Positions 1-7,158 of a stretch of 33,399 nucleotides of DNA are shown here, one piece after another. Both the position numbers and the translations under genes were made by a program. This DNA comes from a bacterium (GTDB lineage: Bacteria; Patescibacteriota; Minisyncoccia; UBA6257; GWB1-50-10), in the NCBI GenBank assembly GCA_021811055.1, contig JAJZPU010000003.1, forward strand, positions 1-33,399, read 5' to 3'. Every line of letters starts with the position of its first letter. The stretch's first letter is position 1. The notes under the pieces were generated by a model, which saw only the letters and a list, made by a program, of their open reading frames with translations, did no database searches and was not told the origin of the DNA.

Positions 1-1
1 C

Positions 2-295
2 GACGCATTATTTCTGAATTTCGACAAGGAGAGCGAAGTATATATAGAAGAAGCCGCCGCGCGATTAAGAAGCGAGGGGATCAAAACGGAAATTTATTTC
101 GGAAATGAGGAAACTATAAAGGGACAGCTCGCATATGCCTTGCATCATGGGGTGCTGATAGTGCTTCTTGCGGGATCGGATGAGAGGGGAAAGGGAACGA
201 TCCAGGTGAAGAACATTGCCGCGCGGACACAGGTGGAAGTCGACCGTTCCGAGGTCGGAAATACGATAAAAAAGATTCTCGGAAGGGAAATTTAG
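2..295 (+). CDS. hisS: Histidine--tRNA ligase, C-terminal fragment (5' end outside window)
   Basis: The open frame entering the window encodes about 97 residues ending at TAG 293-295. It reads as the anticodon-binding domain (HGTP_anticodon fold) of class II histidyl-tRNA synthetase, the enzyme that charges tRNA-His. Family-like features are a helix-rich stretch with LRSEGIKTE, then GQLAYALHHGV, the core strand VLLAG, and the closing KGTIQVKNIAARTQVEV and IKKIL segments, where other HisRS have GTVxVKDLxTGEQ-like sequence. The catalytic core and motifs 1-3 lie upstream and cannot be checked. The hpf start follows 15 nt after the stop, so the two are probably co-transcribed. Other class IIa synthetases share this domain, but the short C-terminus fits HisRS best. 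Confidence 0.75.
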   Translation, partial: DALFLNFDKESEVYIEEAAARLRSEGIKTEIYFGNEETIKGQLAYALHHGVLIVLLAGSDERGKGTIQVKNIAARTQVEVDRSEVGNTIKKILGREI

Positions 296-310
296 TGATA
301 TACTGAGCGC

Positions 311-640
311 ATGAATATCACCATTGTAGCGAAGAAACTGGACTTAACACCATCGATAAAAAAGTTCATAGAAGATAAATTCGGGTCCCTTGCCCGAATG
401 GTTTCCTCATTCGAAAAAGAAGGAGAGCTTGATTGTTTCGTGGAGATCTCGCGGACAACGCGGCACCACAAGAGTGGAGAGGTGTTTTATACGGAGGCGA
501 CATTTAGACTTCCCGGAAAAACGCTTCGTGCCGAAGCGGCCGATCTGGATATACGCGTTGCGATCGACGGAGTGAAGGATACGCTCAAGGCGGAAATCAA
601 AAAATACAAGGAAAAAACGAACGAAAAAAGAAAAAAATAA
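311..640 (+). CDS. hpf: Ribosome hibernation-promoting factor, short form (HPF/RaiA family)
   Basis: This 109-residue protein matches the S30AE / sigma-54 modulation fold. It has an N-terminal beta strand (MNITIVAKKLDLT), the helix IKKFIEDKFGSLARM, a strand with DCFVEISRTTRHHKSGEVFYTEATF, and the second helix DLDIRVAIDGVKDTLKAEIKKYKEK ending in a Lys/Arg-rich tail. HPF binds the small-subunit decoding centre and blocks mRNA and tRNA binding during dormancy. The C-terminal dimerisation domain of long HPF is absent, so this is the short (YfiA/HPF-type) form. The start is the first ATG after hisS, without a recognisable Shine-Dalgarno. The next gene begins 3 nt after its stop. Confidence 0.88.
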   Translation: MNITIVAKKLDLTPSIKKFIEDKFGSLARMVSSFEKEGELDCFVEISRTTRHHKSGEVFYTEATFRLPGKTLRAEAADLDIRVAIDGVKDTLKAEIKKYKEKTNEKRKK

Positions 641-643
641 TAT

Positions 644-2191
644 ATGCCGAAAAAAACGAAATTTTTCAAAAATAAAAAAGTTATTATTGCGGGTATTGTA
701 CTCGTCCTCATTGTAGGTTCGTATTTTATTTTCGGAAGCGGCAAGGACGCGACACGGGAATTGGTCACGGTCATGCGCGGAGACGTCGTGGAAGAGGTGA
801 GTGTCACGGGAAAAGTGGTTCCCGCGAAGAGTATCGATCTCGCGTTCGAAAAAAACGGACGCATCACGCGTCTTCCCGCAACAGTGGGAAAAAAGGTGGC
901 GCAGGGAGAGACTCTCGCGCAGCTCGAGAATGGAGATTTGTGGGCGCAGATCACGCAAGCCGAAGCCACGTTGAAGACTCAGGAGGTTAAGCTCGATGAA
1001 TTGAAACGGGGATCGCGTCCGGAAGAGATCGCGATAAAACAGACGGAGCTGAAGCGCGCGGAGCAGGATCTGCTCAATTACTATCGGAGCGTTCGAGATG
1101 TATTGAACGATGCGTATGCGAAAGCGGATGATGCCGTACGCGCGAAAACAGATGATATTTTTTCCGATGACGATACGCCGAATCCGAAACTGGCATTCAC
1201 CTCTTCGAACACCCAAGGGGCGATCGATGTGGCGTCGATGCGCTATCGTGCGGGGATTGATCTTACGACATGGCGTGCCGAATTGCGGGCGATAAACGAC
1301 AACTCTTCGGAGGAGGAGATTTCCAAAGCGGTCCGTTCGGGAGAACAGTATCTTTCTTTCATACGCGATTTTCTCGCACGAACACTCGATGTTGTGGATG
1401 GAGCAACGGGAGTCGAGGCGACAACGATAAGCACCTATAAATCGAGTATTTACACGGGACGCACGAACGTGAATACGTCATATACATCGTTGAGTTCACA
1501 GGAACAGACGATCGCGTCGCAAAAAATAACAGTGGAACGCATAAAGAACGAATTGGCGCTTACGCTTGCTGGAGCATCATCGGAACAGATCGCGTCGCAG
1601 GAAGCACAGGTGGAACAGGCGCGCGGCAATCTCATGTATTATCGTACGCAATATGAAAAGACACTGCTTCGTGCGCCGTTTTCCGGTACGATAACAAAAG
1701 TGAGCGCGGAAGTGGGTGATATCACTTCGGGAACCCCCGTCGTATCGCTTATCGGATCGGGAAATTTCGAAATAGAAGCGAATATCGCGGAATCTGATAT
1801 CGCGAAAGTAAAAGTGGGGAACACGGCAAAGGTGACGCTTGATGCATATGGCAAGGGAGTTCTTTTTGAAGCGACGATAACGCAGATAGATCTTTCCGAA
1901 ACGGTACTCGAGGGAGTTGCGACGTATAAGACGAAATTTCAGTTCAAGGATAAGGATGATCGGATCCTTCCCGGGCTTACCGCCGATGTGGATGTTATGA
2001 GCGGAAAGAAGGAGAATGTGCTTTTCGTTCCCACACGGAATATCGTGATCGACGGCGGAAAATATTTTGTAATGAAAATTGATGGAGAGAACACCACGAA
2101 GACGGAAATCACGACGGGATTGCGCGGTTCGGACGGACGGACCGAAGTGCTTTCCGGAGTGAACGAGGGCGACAGTATCGGAATCGAATAA
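644..2191 (+). CDS. MacA/HlyD-type efflux adaptor (membrane fusion protein), exporter 1
   Basis: The 515-residue protein is the extracytoplasmic adaptor of a MacAB-type ABC exporter. A single membrane anchor lies at residues 13-30. The first half of the lipoyl domain is near 70-97 (NGRITRLPATVGKKVAQGE). A long helical section spans 101-340, and the second lipoyl half is at 341-371 (LLRAPFSGTITKVSAEVGD). The beta-barrel is 376-455 and the membrane-proximal domain 456-515. The helical hairpin is interrupted by about 140 residues (roughly 145-285) rich in Asp, Ser and Thr, which ordinary MacA lacks. The gene starts 3 nt after hpf and runs 4 nt before its ATPase, so they form one operon. In an organism without an outer membrane the protein would act at the outer face of the single membrane. 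The substrate cannot be inferred. Confidence 0.85.
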   Translation: MPKKTKFFKNKKVIIAGIVLVLIVGSYFIFGSGKDATRELVTVMRGDVVEEVSVTGKVVPAKSIDLAFEKNGRITRLPATVGKKVAQGETLAQLENGDLWAQITQAEATLKTQEVKLDELKRGSRPEEIAIKQTELKRAEQDLLNYYRSVRDVLNDAYAKADDAVRAKTDDIFSDDDTPNPKLAFTSSNTQGAIDVASMRYRAGIDLTTWRAELRAINDNSSEEEISKAVRSGEQYLSFIRDFLARTLDVVDGATGVEATTISTYKSSIYTGRTNVNTSYTSLSSQEQTIASQKITVERIKNELALTLAGASSEQIASQEAQVEQARGNLMYYRTQYEKTLLRAPFSGTITKVSAEVGDITSGTPVVSLIGSGNFEIEANIAESDIAKVKVGNTAKVTLDAYGKGVLFEATITQIDLSETVLEGVATYKTKFQFKDKDDRILPGLTADVDVMSGKKENVLFVPTRNIVIDGGKYFVMKIDGENTTKTEITTGLRGSDGRTEVLSGVNEGDSIGIE

Positions 2192-2195
2192 TCAT

Positions 2196-2918
2196 ATGGA
2201 GGCGCTTATACGGACGGAAAAACTCGAGAAGGTATATATGAACGAGGATGTGTCGACGACGGCTCTTGAGAACATAGCCCTCTCTATAAAGGAGGGTGAG
2301 TTTGTTGCCATTGTCGGTCCCTCAGGATCGGGAAAATCGACACTCATGCAGATACTCGGATGTCTCGACCGTCCGACGGGAGGGAAATATTTTTTCGAGG
2401 GAAAAGAGATCCATAATTATACCGACGACGAATTTGCACGGATACGGAATGAAAAAATAGGATTTGTGTTTCAGGCGTTCAATCTCCTGCCCCGGCTTAC
2501 GGTGCTCGAGAATGTGGCGTTGCCGCTTATGTACAGAGGAATTCCTCCAAGAGAACGCATGAAAAAGGCGAAAGAAATGATCGATCTCGTGGAGCTTTCC
2601 GACAGATCGAACTATCAGACGTCGCGGTTATCGGGAGGACAAAAGCAACGCGTTGCGATCGCGCGAGCGCTCGTGAACGATCCGAAGATCATCTTTGCCG
2701 ACGAACCGACGGGGAATCTCGATTCAAAATCGGGAGGTATCGTGCTTGGATTTTTGCAGGAACTGAACGATCGCGGACACACCATCGTTATCGTGACGCA
2801 TGAATCGTATGTTGCCGAAGCGAGCGACAGGATAGTGCATATCATTGACGGAAAAATAGACAAGGACGAGAAAGTACTTCATCGACGCATCGTCGCGCGC
2901 GAAGGATTCAAAAAATAA
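2196..2918 (+). CDS. ABC transporter ATP-binding protein, MacB/LolD type, exporter 1
   Basis: This 240-residue nucleotide-binding subunit has Walker [10 protein letters not shown] at 41-49, the Q-loop [10 protein letters not shown] with Q93, signature LSGGQ at 145-149, Walker [13 protein letters not shown] at 165-176 with catalytic E170, and the switch His H202. The sequences around [15 protein letters not shown] and [13 protein letters not shown] are typical of the LolD/MacB/FtsE group, which powers mechanotransmission-type exporters. Unlike Escherichia coli MacB, the ATPase is a separate chain from the permease. It sits between the adaptor (4 nt upstream) and two permease genes (4 nt downstream), which indicates one complex. 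Confidence 0.93.
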   Translation: MEALIRTEKLEKVYMNEDVSTTALENIALSIKEGEFVAIVGPSGSGKSTLMQILGCLDRPTGGKYFFEGKEIHNYTDDEFARIRNEKIGFVFQAFNLLPRLTVLENVALPLMYRGIPPRERMKKAKEMIDLVELSDRSNYQTSRLSGGQKQRVAIARALVNDPKIIFADEPTGNLDSKSGGIVLGFLQELNDRGHTIVIVTHESYVAEASDRIVHIIDGKIDKDEKVLHRRIVAREGFKK

Positions 2919-2922
2919 CCGT

Positions 2923-4164
2923 ATGAGATTCCGCGATTCCATTATTACCGCGAAAAAAGGAATCTCCGTGCACAAGAACAGATCGGCACTCACCGTGCTG
3001 GGTATTGTGATCGGAATTGCTTCGATCATGACGATCATGTCCATGGGTCAAAGTGCCGAGGGTCTGGTGATGGGAGAGATACAGCGTTTCGGTCCCTCGA
3101 ACATATTTCTGTTGCCCGGACGTCAGCCAACCGGTCCGAGCGACAGCGCAGGGACGCTTTTAAACGATTCGTTGAAACAGAAGGATTTCGAGGATTTACA
3201 AAAAAAATCGAATGTGCCGGGAGTGAAAAACGTAATTCCGTATGCGTTCGGATATGTGACGGCATCGTATGATTCCGAAATTTATGACGCAATGGTGATC
3301 GGCAGTACGGAGATCATGAAGAAAAACTTTGATCTTTCTATCGCCCGGGGTTCGTTTTTTGGAAAGACCGATGTCGATGAGAAAGAAAAAGTCGTGGTGA
3401 TTGGGGATAAGGTGCGGGAGGATCTTTTTGGAAATGTAGATCCCATTGGCGAAAAAATACAGCTGAAAAATCAGAAATTCAGAGTCATCGGTGTGCTTGA
3501 GCCCGAAGGACAAGGATCCTTTATCGATTTCAACAAAGCGGTACTCGCTCCCTATACCACCATCCAAGAAAATGTGCTCGGTATCCGTTATTTCAACCGC
3601 ATTGTGGTTGAAGCGGAATCGATAGAAAAAGTTCCCGAGGTTATTCGTGATGTGAAGTCGCTTTTGAGAAACAACCACAACATTGACGATCCGGAGAAGG
3701 ACGATTTTTTCATTCAAACGCAGGAAAGCATCGTGAATCAGGTAAAAACAATCACGGGAATTCTTACGGTGTTACTTTCTTCCGTTGCCGCGATTTCTCT
3801 TGTTGTGGGAGGTGTCGGGATCATGAACATCATGCTTGTGTCGGTTACGGAACGCACGAAGGAGATCGGATTGCGTAAGGCGCTCGGGGCATCGAACAGC
3901 GACATACTCGCGCAATTTTTGTATGAAGCACTGCTTCTTACGGGACTCGGCGGGATAATCGGAGTGGCGCTCGGAGCGGTATTAACATTCATACTTTCAT
4001 ATGCCGCACGGACATTCGGGGGTCTCAATTTTCCATTTTCATTTTCAATCAATGGACTAATGCTTGGAATAGTCGTGTCCGTATCCATCGGTGTTGTTTT
4101 CGGCATATTTCCCGCGCGGAAAGCTTCTAAAAAGAGTCCGATTGAATCATTACACTACGAATAA
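2923..4164 (+). CDS. ABC transporter permease, MacB/FtsX family, exporter 1 (first)
   Basis: This 413-residue permease begins with a cytoplasmic segment and a first membrane helix (residues about 22-44, SALTVLGIVIGIASIMTIM). A large extracytoplasmic MacB_PCD domain follows (about 45-275). Three helices form the C-terminal FtsX domain, including VGGVGIMNIMLVSVTERTKE followed by IGLRKALGAS, the family's coupling region. The ending PARKASKKSPIESLHYE is also typical. It probably pairs with the adjacent paralogue as a heterodimer over the ATPase dimer. A 29-nt stretch (3790-3818) is identical to the paralogue (5046-5074). No Shine-Dalgarno is visible, and the start follows the ATPase stop by 4 nt. 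Confidence 0.9.
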   Translation: MRFRDSIITAKKGISVHKNRSALTVLGIVIGIASIMTIMSMGQSAEGLVMGEIQRFGPSNIFLLPGRQPTGPSDSAGTLLNDSLKQKDFEDLQKKSNVPGVKNVIPYAFGYVTASYDSEIYDAMVIGSTEIMKKNFDLSIARGSFFGKTDVDEKEKVVVIGDKVREDLFGNVDPIGEKIQLKNQKFRVIGVLEPEGQGSFIDFNKAVLAPYTTIQENVLGIRYFNRIVVEAESIEKVPEVIRDVKSLLRNNHNIDDPEKDDFFIQTQESIVNQVKTITGILTVLLSSVAAISLVVGGVGIMNIMLVSVTERTKEIGLRKALGASNSDILAQFLYEALLLTGLGGIIGVALGAVLTFILSYAARTFGGLNFPFSFSINGLMLGIVVSVSIGVVFGIFPARKASKKSPIESLHYE

Positions 4165-4166
4165 CC

Positions 4167-5420
4167 ATGAATTTAAAAGACACCATACGCACCGCAATTC
4201 AGGCGCTCGTGACGCACAAAGGAAGATCGATACTCACCATTCTTGGTATTGTAATCGGCATCAGTGCGATCATGATCGTAATGTCGATGGGGGACAGCGC
4301 AACACAACTTATCGTAAAGGAAATACAGTCATTCGGATCGGAAAATGTTTTTATAAATCCCGGGAAGCCATCAGACGGATTGTTCAGTTTTGGAGGACAG
4401 AGCGCGGCATTACTTTTGAAATCCCTCACCGAAAAAGATGTGGAAAGCCTGCGTGATCCGGCAAATGTTCCCGATGCGATCATCGTAAATCCGGCCGTAA
4501 ACGGATCAGCGTCAATTTCTTTTGAATCTGAAACGAAAACGGTTTCAATGATTGGGAGCGGTGCCGAAGGGTTCGATATTTACAACATATCGGTCGGATT
4601 GGGAAGAAAATTCACGAAAGAGGAAGTGGACGATAAGGCGGCGGTCATTGTTATCGGAAAAAATATCGTGAAGGAACTTTTTGGATCGGAGTCGGCAAAT
4701 CCGGTCGGAGAGAAAATAAAGATAAAAGATAAACGTTTTCGTATCGTGGGCGTTCTTTCCACGTTTGGTACATCGATGTTCGGAATTGATGATATGGTGA
4801 TGATGCCCTATTCGTCTATGCAGCAGTATGTTCTGGGCGTCAGGCACTTTCATGAAATTGCCGTTACGGCACGGACTGCCGACGCGGTACCGGCGATGGT
4901 AAAGGACATAAAACTAACTCTTAGGGATAACCACGACATTGAGGATCCTTCGGATGATGATTTTATTGTGAGTACGCAGGAAGACATTATAAAAAGCGTC
5001 AACAGTATATTGGGTGCCATCACCGTATTTCTCGCTTTTGTCGCGGCGATTTCTCTTGTTGTGGGAGGTGTCGGAGTTATGAATATTATGTTTGTTTCCG
5101 TCACGGAACGCACAAAGGAAATAGGACTTCGAAAAGCGTTGGGTGCGACAAATAAGAATATATTGACGCAGTTTCTCATAGAGGCCGTTTTTCTGACATC
5201 GCTCGGAGGTATCTTCGGGATCATTGTCGGTGCGCTTATCACGTTTTTGGGGGTTGTCGCGGCTTCGTTTTTTACGGGTATCAATTTTCCCTTCCTGTTC
5301 TCCTATTGGGGCGCCTTCCTCGGCATCCTCGTTTCGGGTGGCATTGGCATTGCGTTCGGTATATTTCCCGCATATCAGGCGTCGAAAAAAAGTCCTATTG
5401 AGGCGTTGCGCGACGACTAA
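4167..5420 (+). CDS. ABC transporter permease, MacB/FtsX family, exporter 1 (second)
   Basis: This 417-residue paralogue of the preceding permease has the same layout: a first helix near residues 22-42 (ILTILGIVIGISAIMIVM), an extracytoplasmic MacB_PCD domain, and a C-terminal FtsX domain with VGGVGVMNIMFVSVTERTKE and IGLRKALGATN, ending PAYQASKKSPIEALRDD. It starts 2 nt after the first permease stops, so translation is probably coupled. Two adjacent, similar but non-identical permeases suggest an asymmetric dimer. The alternative is two homodimeric exporters sharing one adaptor and ATPase. Confidence 0.9.
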   Translation: MNLKDTIRTAIQALVTHKGRSILTILGIVIGISAIMIVMSMGDSATQLIVKEIQSFGSENVFINPGKPSDGLFSFGGQSAALLLKSLTEKDVESLRDPANVPDAIIVNPAVNGSASISFESETKTVSMIGSGAEGFDIYNISVGLGRKFTKEEVDDKAAVIVIGKNIVKELFGSESANPVGEKIKIKDKRFRIVGVLSTFGTSMFGIDDMVMMPYSSMQQYVLGVRHFHEIAVTARTADAVPAMVKDIKLTLRDNHDIEDPSDDDFIVSTQEDIIKSVNSILGAITVFLAFVAAISLVVGGVGVMNIMFVSVTERTKEIGLRKALGATNKNILTQFLIEAVFLTSLGGIFGIIVGALITFLGVVAASFFTGINFPFLFSYWGAFLGILVSGGIGIAFGIFPAYQASKKSPIEALRDD

Positions 5421-5425
5421 ACAGT

Positions 5426-6130
5426 ATGAAACAACATCGTTTTTTTATCGGGGAAAATAGCATTAAAAAAGAGGGAACACACACGGATGCCGAACTTGCG
5501 CATCAGTTGAAGAAAGTGCTTCGCATGAGATCCGGAGCTACCGTCGTATTTTTCGACGCGTCCGGAAATGAATATACCGTACTGCTTAAAGAAGTGAATG
5601 GATCGGATATCGTGTATGAGATAACGGATAGTAAAAAGAACAATGAAGAAAAAAGGAGAGTGCATCTTTTTGCGAGTATTATAAAACGGGAAAATTTCGA
5701 ATGGATCGTGCAGAAAGCAACCGAATGCGGCGTGTCGGATATTACGCCGATACAGACCGAACGAACGGTGAAGATGGACCTGAAGATGGAGCGATTGAAA
5801 AAAATAATAAAAGAAGCCGCGGAACAGTCGGGACGGGGATACATACCCGAGCTTTTCCCCATAAAAAAATTCAGTGATGTTATGGCGCACGAAGACGGGA
5901 ACGCGATGTCCGTGTTGTGCGATGGAAGTGGCGGGAATGGCGCTGCGGTTTTCGGGAAGAATACGGACATACGGATATTTGTCGGTCCGGAGGGGGGATG
6001 GACCGAACATGAACTTGGATCGGCAAAGGAGAAGGGTATACATATAGTGAACCTCGGATTATTCACGCTGCGTGCGGAAACCGCGGCGGTTATTGCGGCG
6101 TATCTAGGCGTCAATGAAAACAAAGGATAA
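5426..6130 (+). CDS. rsmE: 16S rRNA (uracil(1498)-N(3))-methyltransferase
   Basis: The 234-residue protein matches RsmE, a SPOUT-fold, SAM-dependent enzyme that methylates N3 of U1498 in 16S rRNA. The N-terminal PUA-like part carries HRFFIGE and HQLKKVLRMRSGATVVFFDASG. The SPOUT core shows IIKRENFEWIVQKATECGV, the family motif EQSGR at 133-137, the knot loop GPEGGW at 187-192, and the terminal LGLFTLRAETAAV segment (LRAETA at 215-220). Length is near the usual 240. It starts 5 nt after the permease gene. Its last 17 nt overlap nth in another frame, which implies translational coupling. Confidence 0.95.
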   Translation: MKQHRFFIGENSIKKEGTHTDAELAHQLKKVLRMRSGATVVFFDASGNEYTVLLKEVNGSDIVYEITDSKKNNEEKRRVHLFASIIKRENFEWIVQKATECGVSDITPIQTERTVKMDLKMERLKKIIKEAAEQSGRGYIPELFPIKKFSDVMAHEDGNAMSVLCDGSGGNGAAVFGKNTDIRIFVGPEGGWTEHELGSAKEKGIHIVNLGLFTLRAETAAVIAAYLGVNENKG

Positions 6131-6743
6131 AAAAATACGCGCGCGGAACATACTGAAAGGGCTTAAAAAGCTTTTACCGGACGCGGGGATGATGCTCAAA
6201 TATTCGAATAACTGGGAGCTTTTGGTCGCGGTGATGCTTTCGGCGCAATGCACCGACAAAAAAGTGAACGAAGTGACGCGACATCTTTTTAAGAAATACC
6301 GGTCACTTGAACAATATATTCATGCGGACCATCGGGAATTCGAACGGGATATTTATCAGACGGGATTTTATAAAAACAAAACAAAAAATATTCTTGCCGC
6401 GGCGCGGTACATAAAAGAACATCATGGAGGAAAGATACCGAAAACGATGGCGGAAATGATACGAATCCCCGGCGTTGGAAGAAAGACCGCGAATGTCGTG
6501 CTTGGAAATGCGTACGGAGTTGTCGAAGGGATCGCGGTCGACACCCACGTTGCCCGTCTCTCGCAAAAACTCGGATTTTCAAAATACAGGAACCCCGAAA
6601 AAATAGAGAAAGATCTTATGGAACTGTTCATGAAAAAAGACTGGTTCCAGCTCACCTATTATCTTATCGAGTATGGGAGAAAGTATTGCCCTGCGCGAAA
6701 GCATGCTCATGAAAATTGTCCGCTCACAAAATTCGAGAGATAA
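6114..6743 (+). CDS. nth: Endonuclease III-type DNA glycosylase/AP lyase with incomplete Fe-S ligand set
   Basis: The 209-residue protein is a HhH-GPD base-excision repair enzyme that removes oxidised pyrimidines and nicks abasic sites. The helix-hairpin-helix reads IPGVGRKTA (118-126) with catalytic Lys K124, and VDTHV supplies catalytic D143. SAQCTDKKVN and KTKNILAAAR are also family-typical. E. coli Nth holds a [4Fe-4S] cluster with Cys-X6-Cys-X2-Cys-X5-Cys. Here the aligned positions are C192, H199, C202 and E208, so two of four Cys are missing. The cluster may be absent or altered. The start overlaps the end of rsmE by 17 nt. A homologous MutY-like role is unlikely because the Lys of bifunctional glycosylases is present. 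Confidence 0.93.
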   Translation: MKTKDKKIRARNILKGLKKLLPDAGMMLKYSNNWELLVAVMLSAQCTDKKVNEVTRHLFKKYRSLEQYIHADHREFERDIYQTGFYKNKTKNILAAARYIKEHHGGKIPKTMAEMIRIPGVGRKTANVVLGNAYGVVEGIAVDTHVARLSQKLGFSKYRNPEKIEKDLMELFMKKDWFQLTYYLIEYGRKYCPARKHAHENCPLTKFER

Positions 6744-6752
6744 TTCTTCCAT

Positions 6753-6780
6753 TTGACATAACCACGATTTTCCGTAGACT
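6753..6780 (+). promoter_or_regulatory. Sigma-70-type promoter for tRNA-Ala
   Basis: A perfect -35 box TTGACA (6753-6758) is separated by 16 nt from the -10-like TAGACT (6775-6780). Transcription would start near 6787, about 9 nt before the mature tRNA-Ala 5' end. It lies directly after the nth stop, so the tRNA is not dependent on read-through of the long upstream operon. Confidence 0.6.
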
Positions 6781-6795
6781 GGAGAATAGTATTTT

Positions 6796-6869
6796 GCGGG
6801 TATAGCTCAATTGGCGAGAGCGCTTCCCTTGCAAGGAAGAGGTTGCGGGTTCGAATCCTGTTACCTGCA
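6796..6869 (+). tRNA. tRNA-Ala (anticodon TGC)
   Basis: A full cloverleaf can be folded. The acceptor GCGGGTA pairs with TACCTGC and includes the G3:U70 pair that identifies alanine tRNA. The D arm is GCTC/GAGC. The anticodon arm is CTTCC / GGAAG around loop CTTGCAA, giving anticodon TGC. The T arm has TTCGAAT. The discriminator is A. The 3' CCA is not encoded (CGC follows), so a CCA-adding enzyme is required. Confidence 0.96.
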
Positions 6870-7005
6870 CGCAGCCGGAAATTATACGGTCGCTCCGGAC
6901 ATGACCGGAAATTTCCGTTCCTTGGGCAACGTATCGCCTATTCTTTGAGGCGTTGGTTGTAGGTATAACAAAACCTTCAGTTGCTCAAGCGATATTTTTA
7001 TTTGT

Positions 7006-7027
7006 AACCCTTCTGAAACGAAGGGTT
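7006..7027 (+). terminator. Hairpin between the two tRNAs, possible weak terminator
   Basis: An 8-bp perfect stem AACCCTTC / GAAGGGTT closes a 6-nt loop. It is followed by only a short, broken U-rich stretch (TATATTT), so termination would be weak. It lies between tRNA-Ala and tRNA-Leu. The remaining sequence from 6870 to 7068 shows no gene. Confidence 0.4.
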
Positions 7028-7068
7028 TATATTTACCATATGCCTGTTTTATGGCACTATAAAAACAC

Positions 7069-7152
7069 GCCCGGGTGTCGGAACTGGTAGACGATCACGA
7101 CTCAAAATCGTGTGGCCGTAAGGCCGTGTGGGTTCAAGTCCCACCTCGGGCA
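7069..7152 (+). tRNA. tRNA-Leu (anticodon CAA)
   Basis: This is a class II tRNA of 84 nt. The acceptor GCCCGGG pairs with CTCGGGC (one G:U). The anticodon stem CACGA / TCGTG encloses CTCAAAA, so the anticodon is CAA. The long variable arm is GGCC-GTAA-GGCC, the T arm is GTGGG / CCCAC with TTCAAGT, and the discriminator is A. CCA is not encoded. Only 6 nt separate its 3' end from the parA ATG. Confidence 0.96.
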
Positions 7153-7158
7153 CGACAT

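Noticed and set aside
407-1216. 269-codon minus-strand frame opposite hpf and the adaptor
   Set aside because: Antisense shadow with no recognisable domain; both plus-strand genes are well supported.
7075-7158. Longer parA reading frame starting at GTG 7075
   Set aside because: It would start inside tRNA-Leu and adds 28 residues encoded by the tRNA; the ParA family begins at the ATG 7159 sequence.
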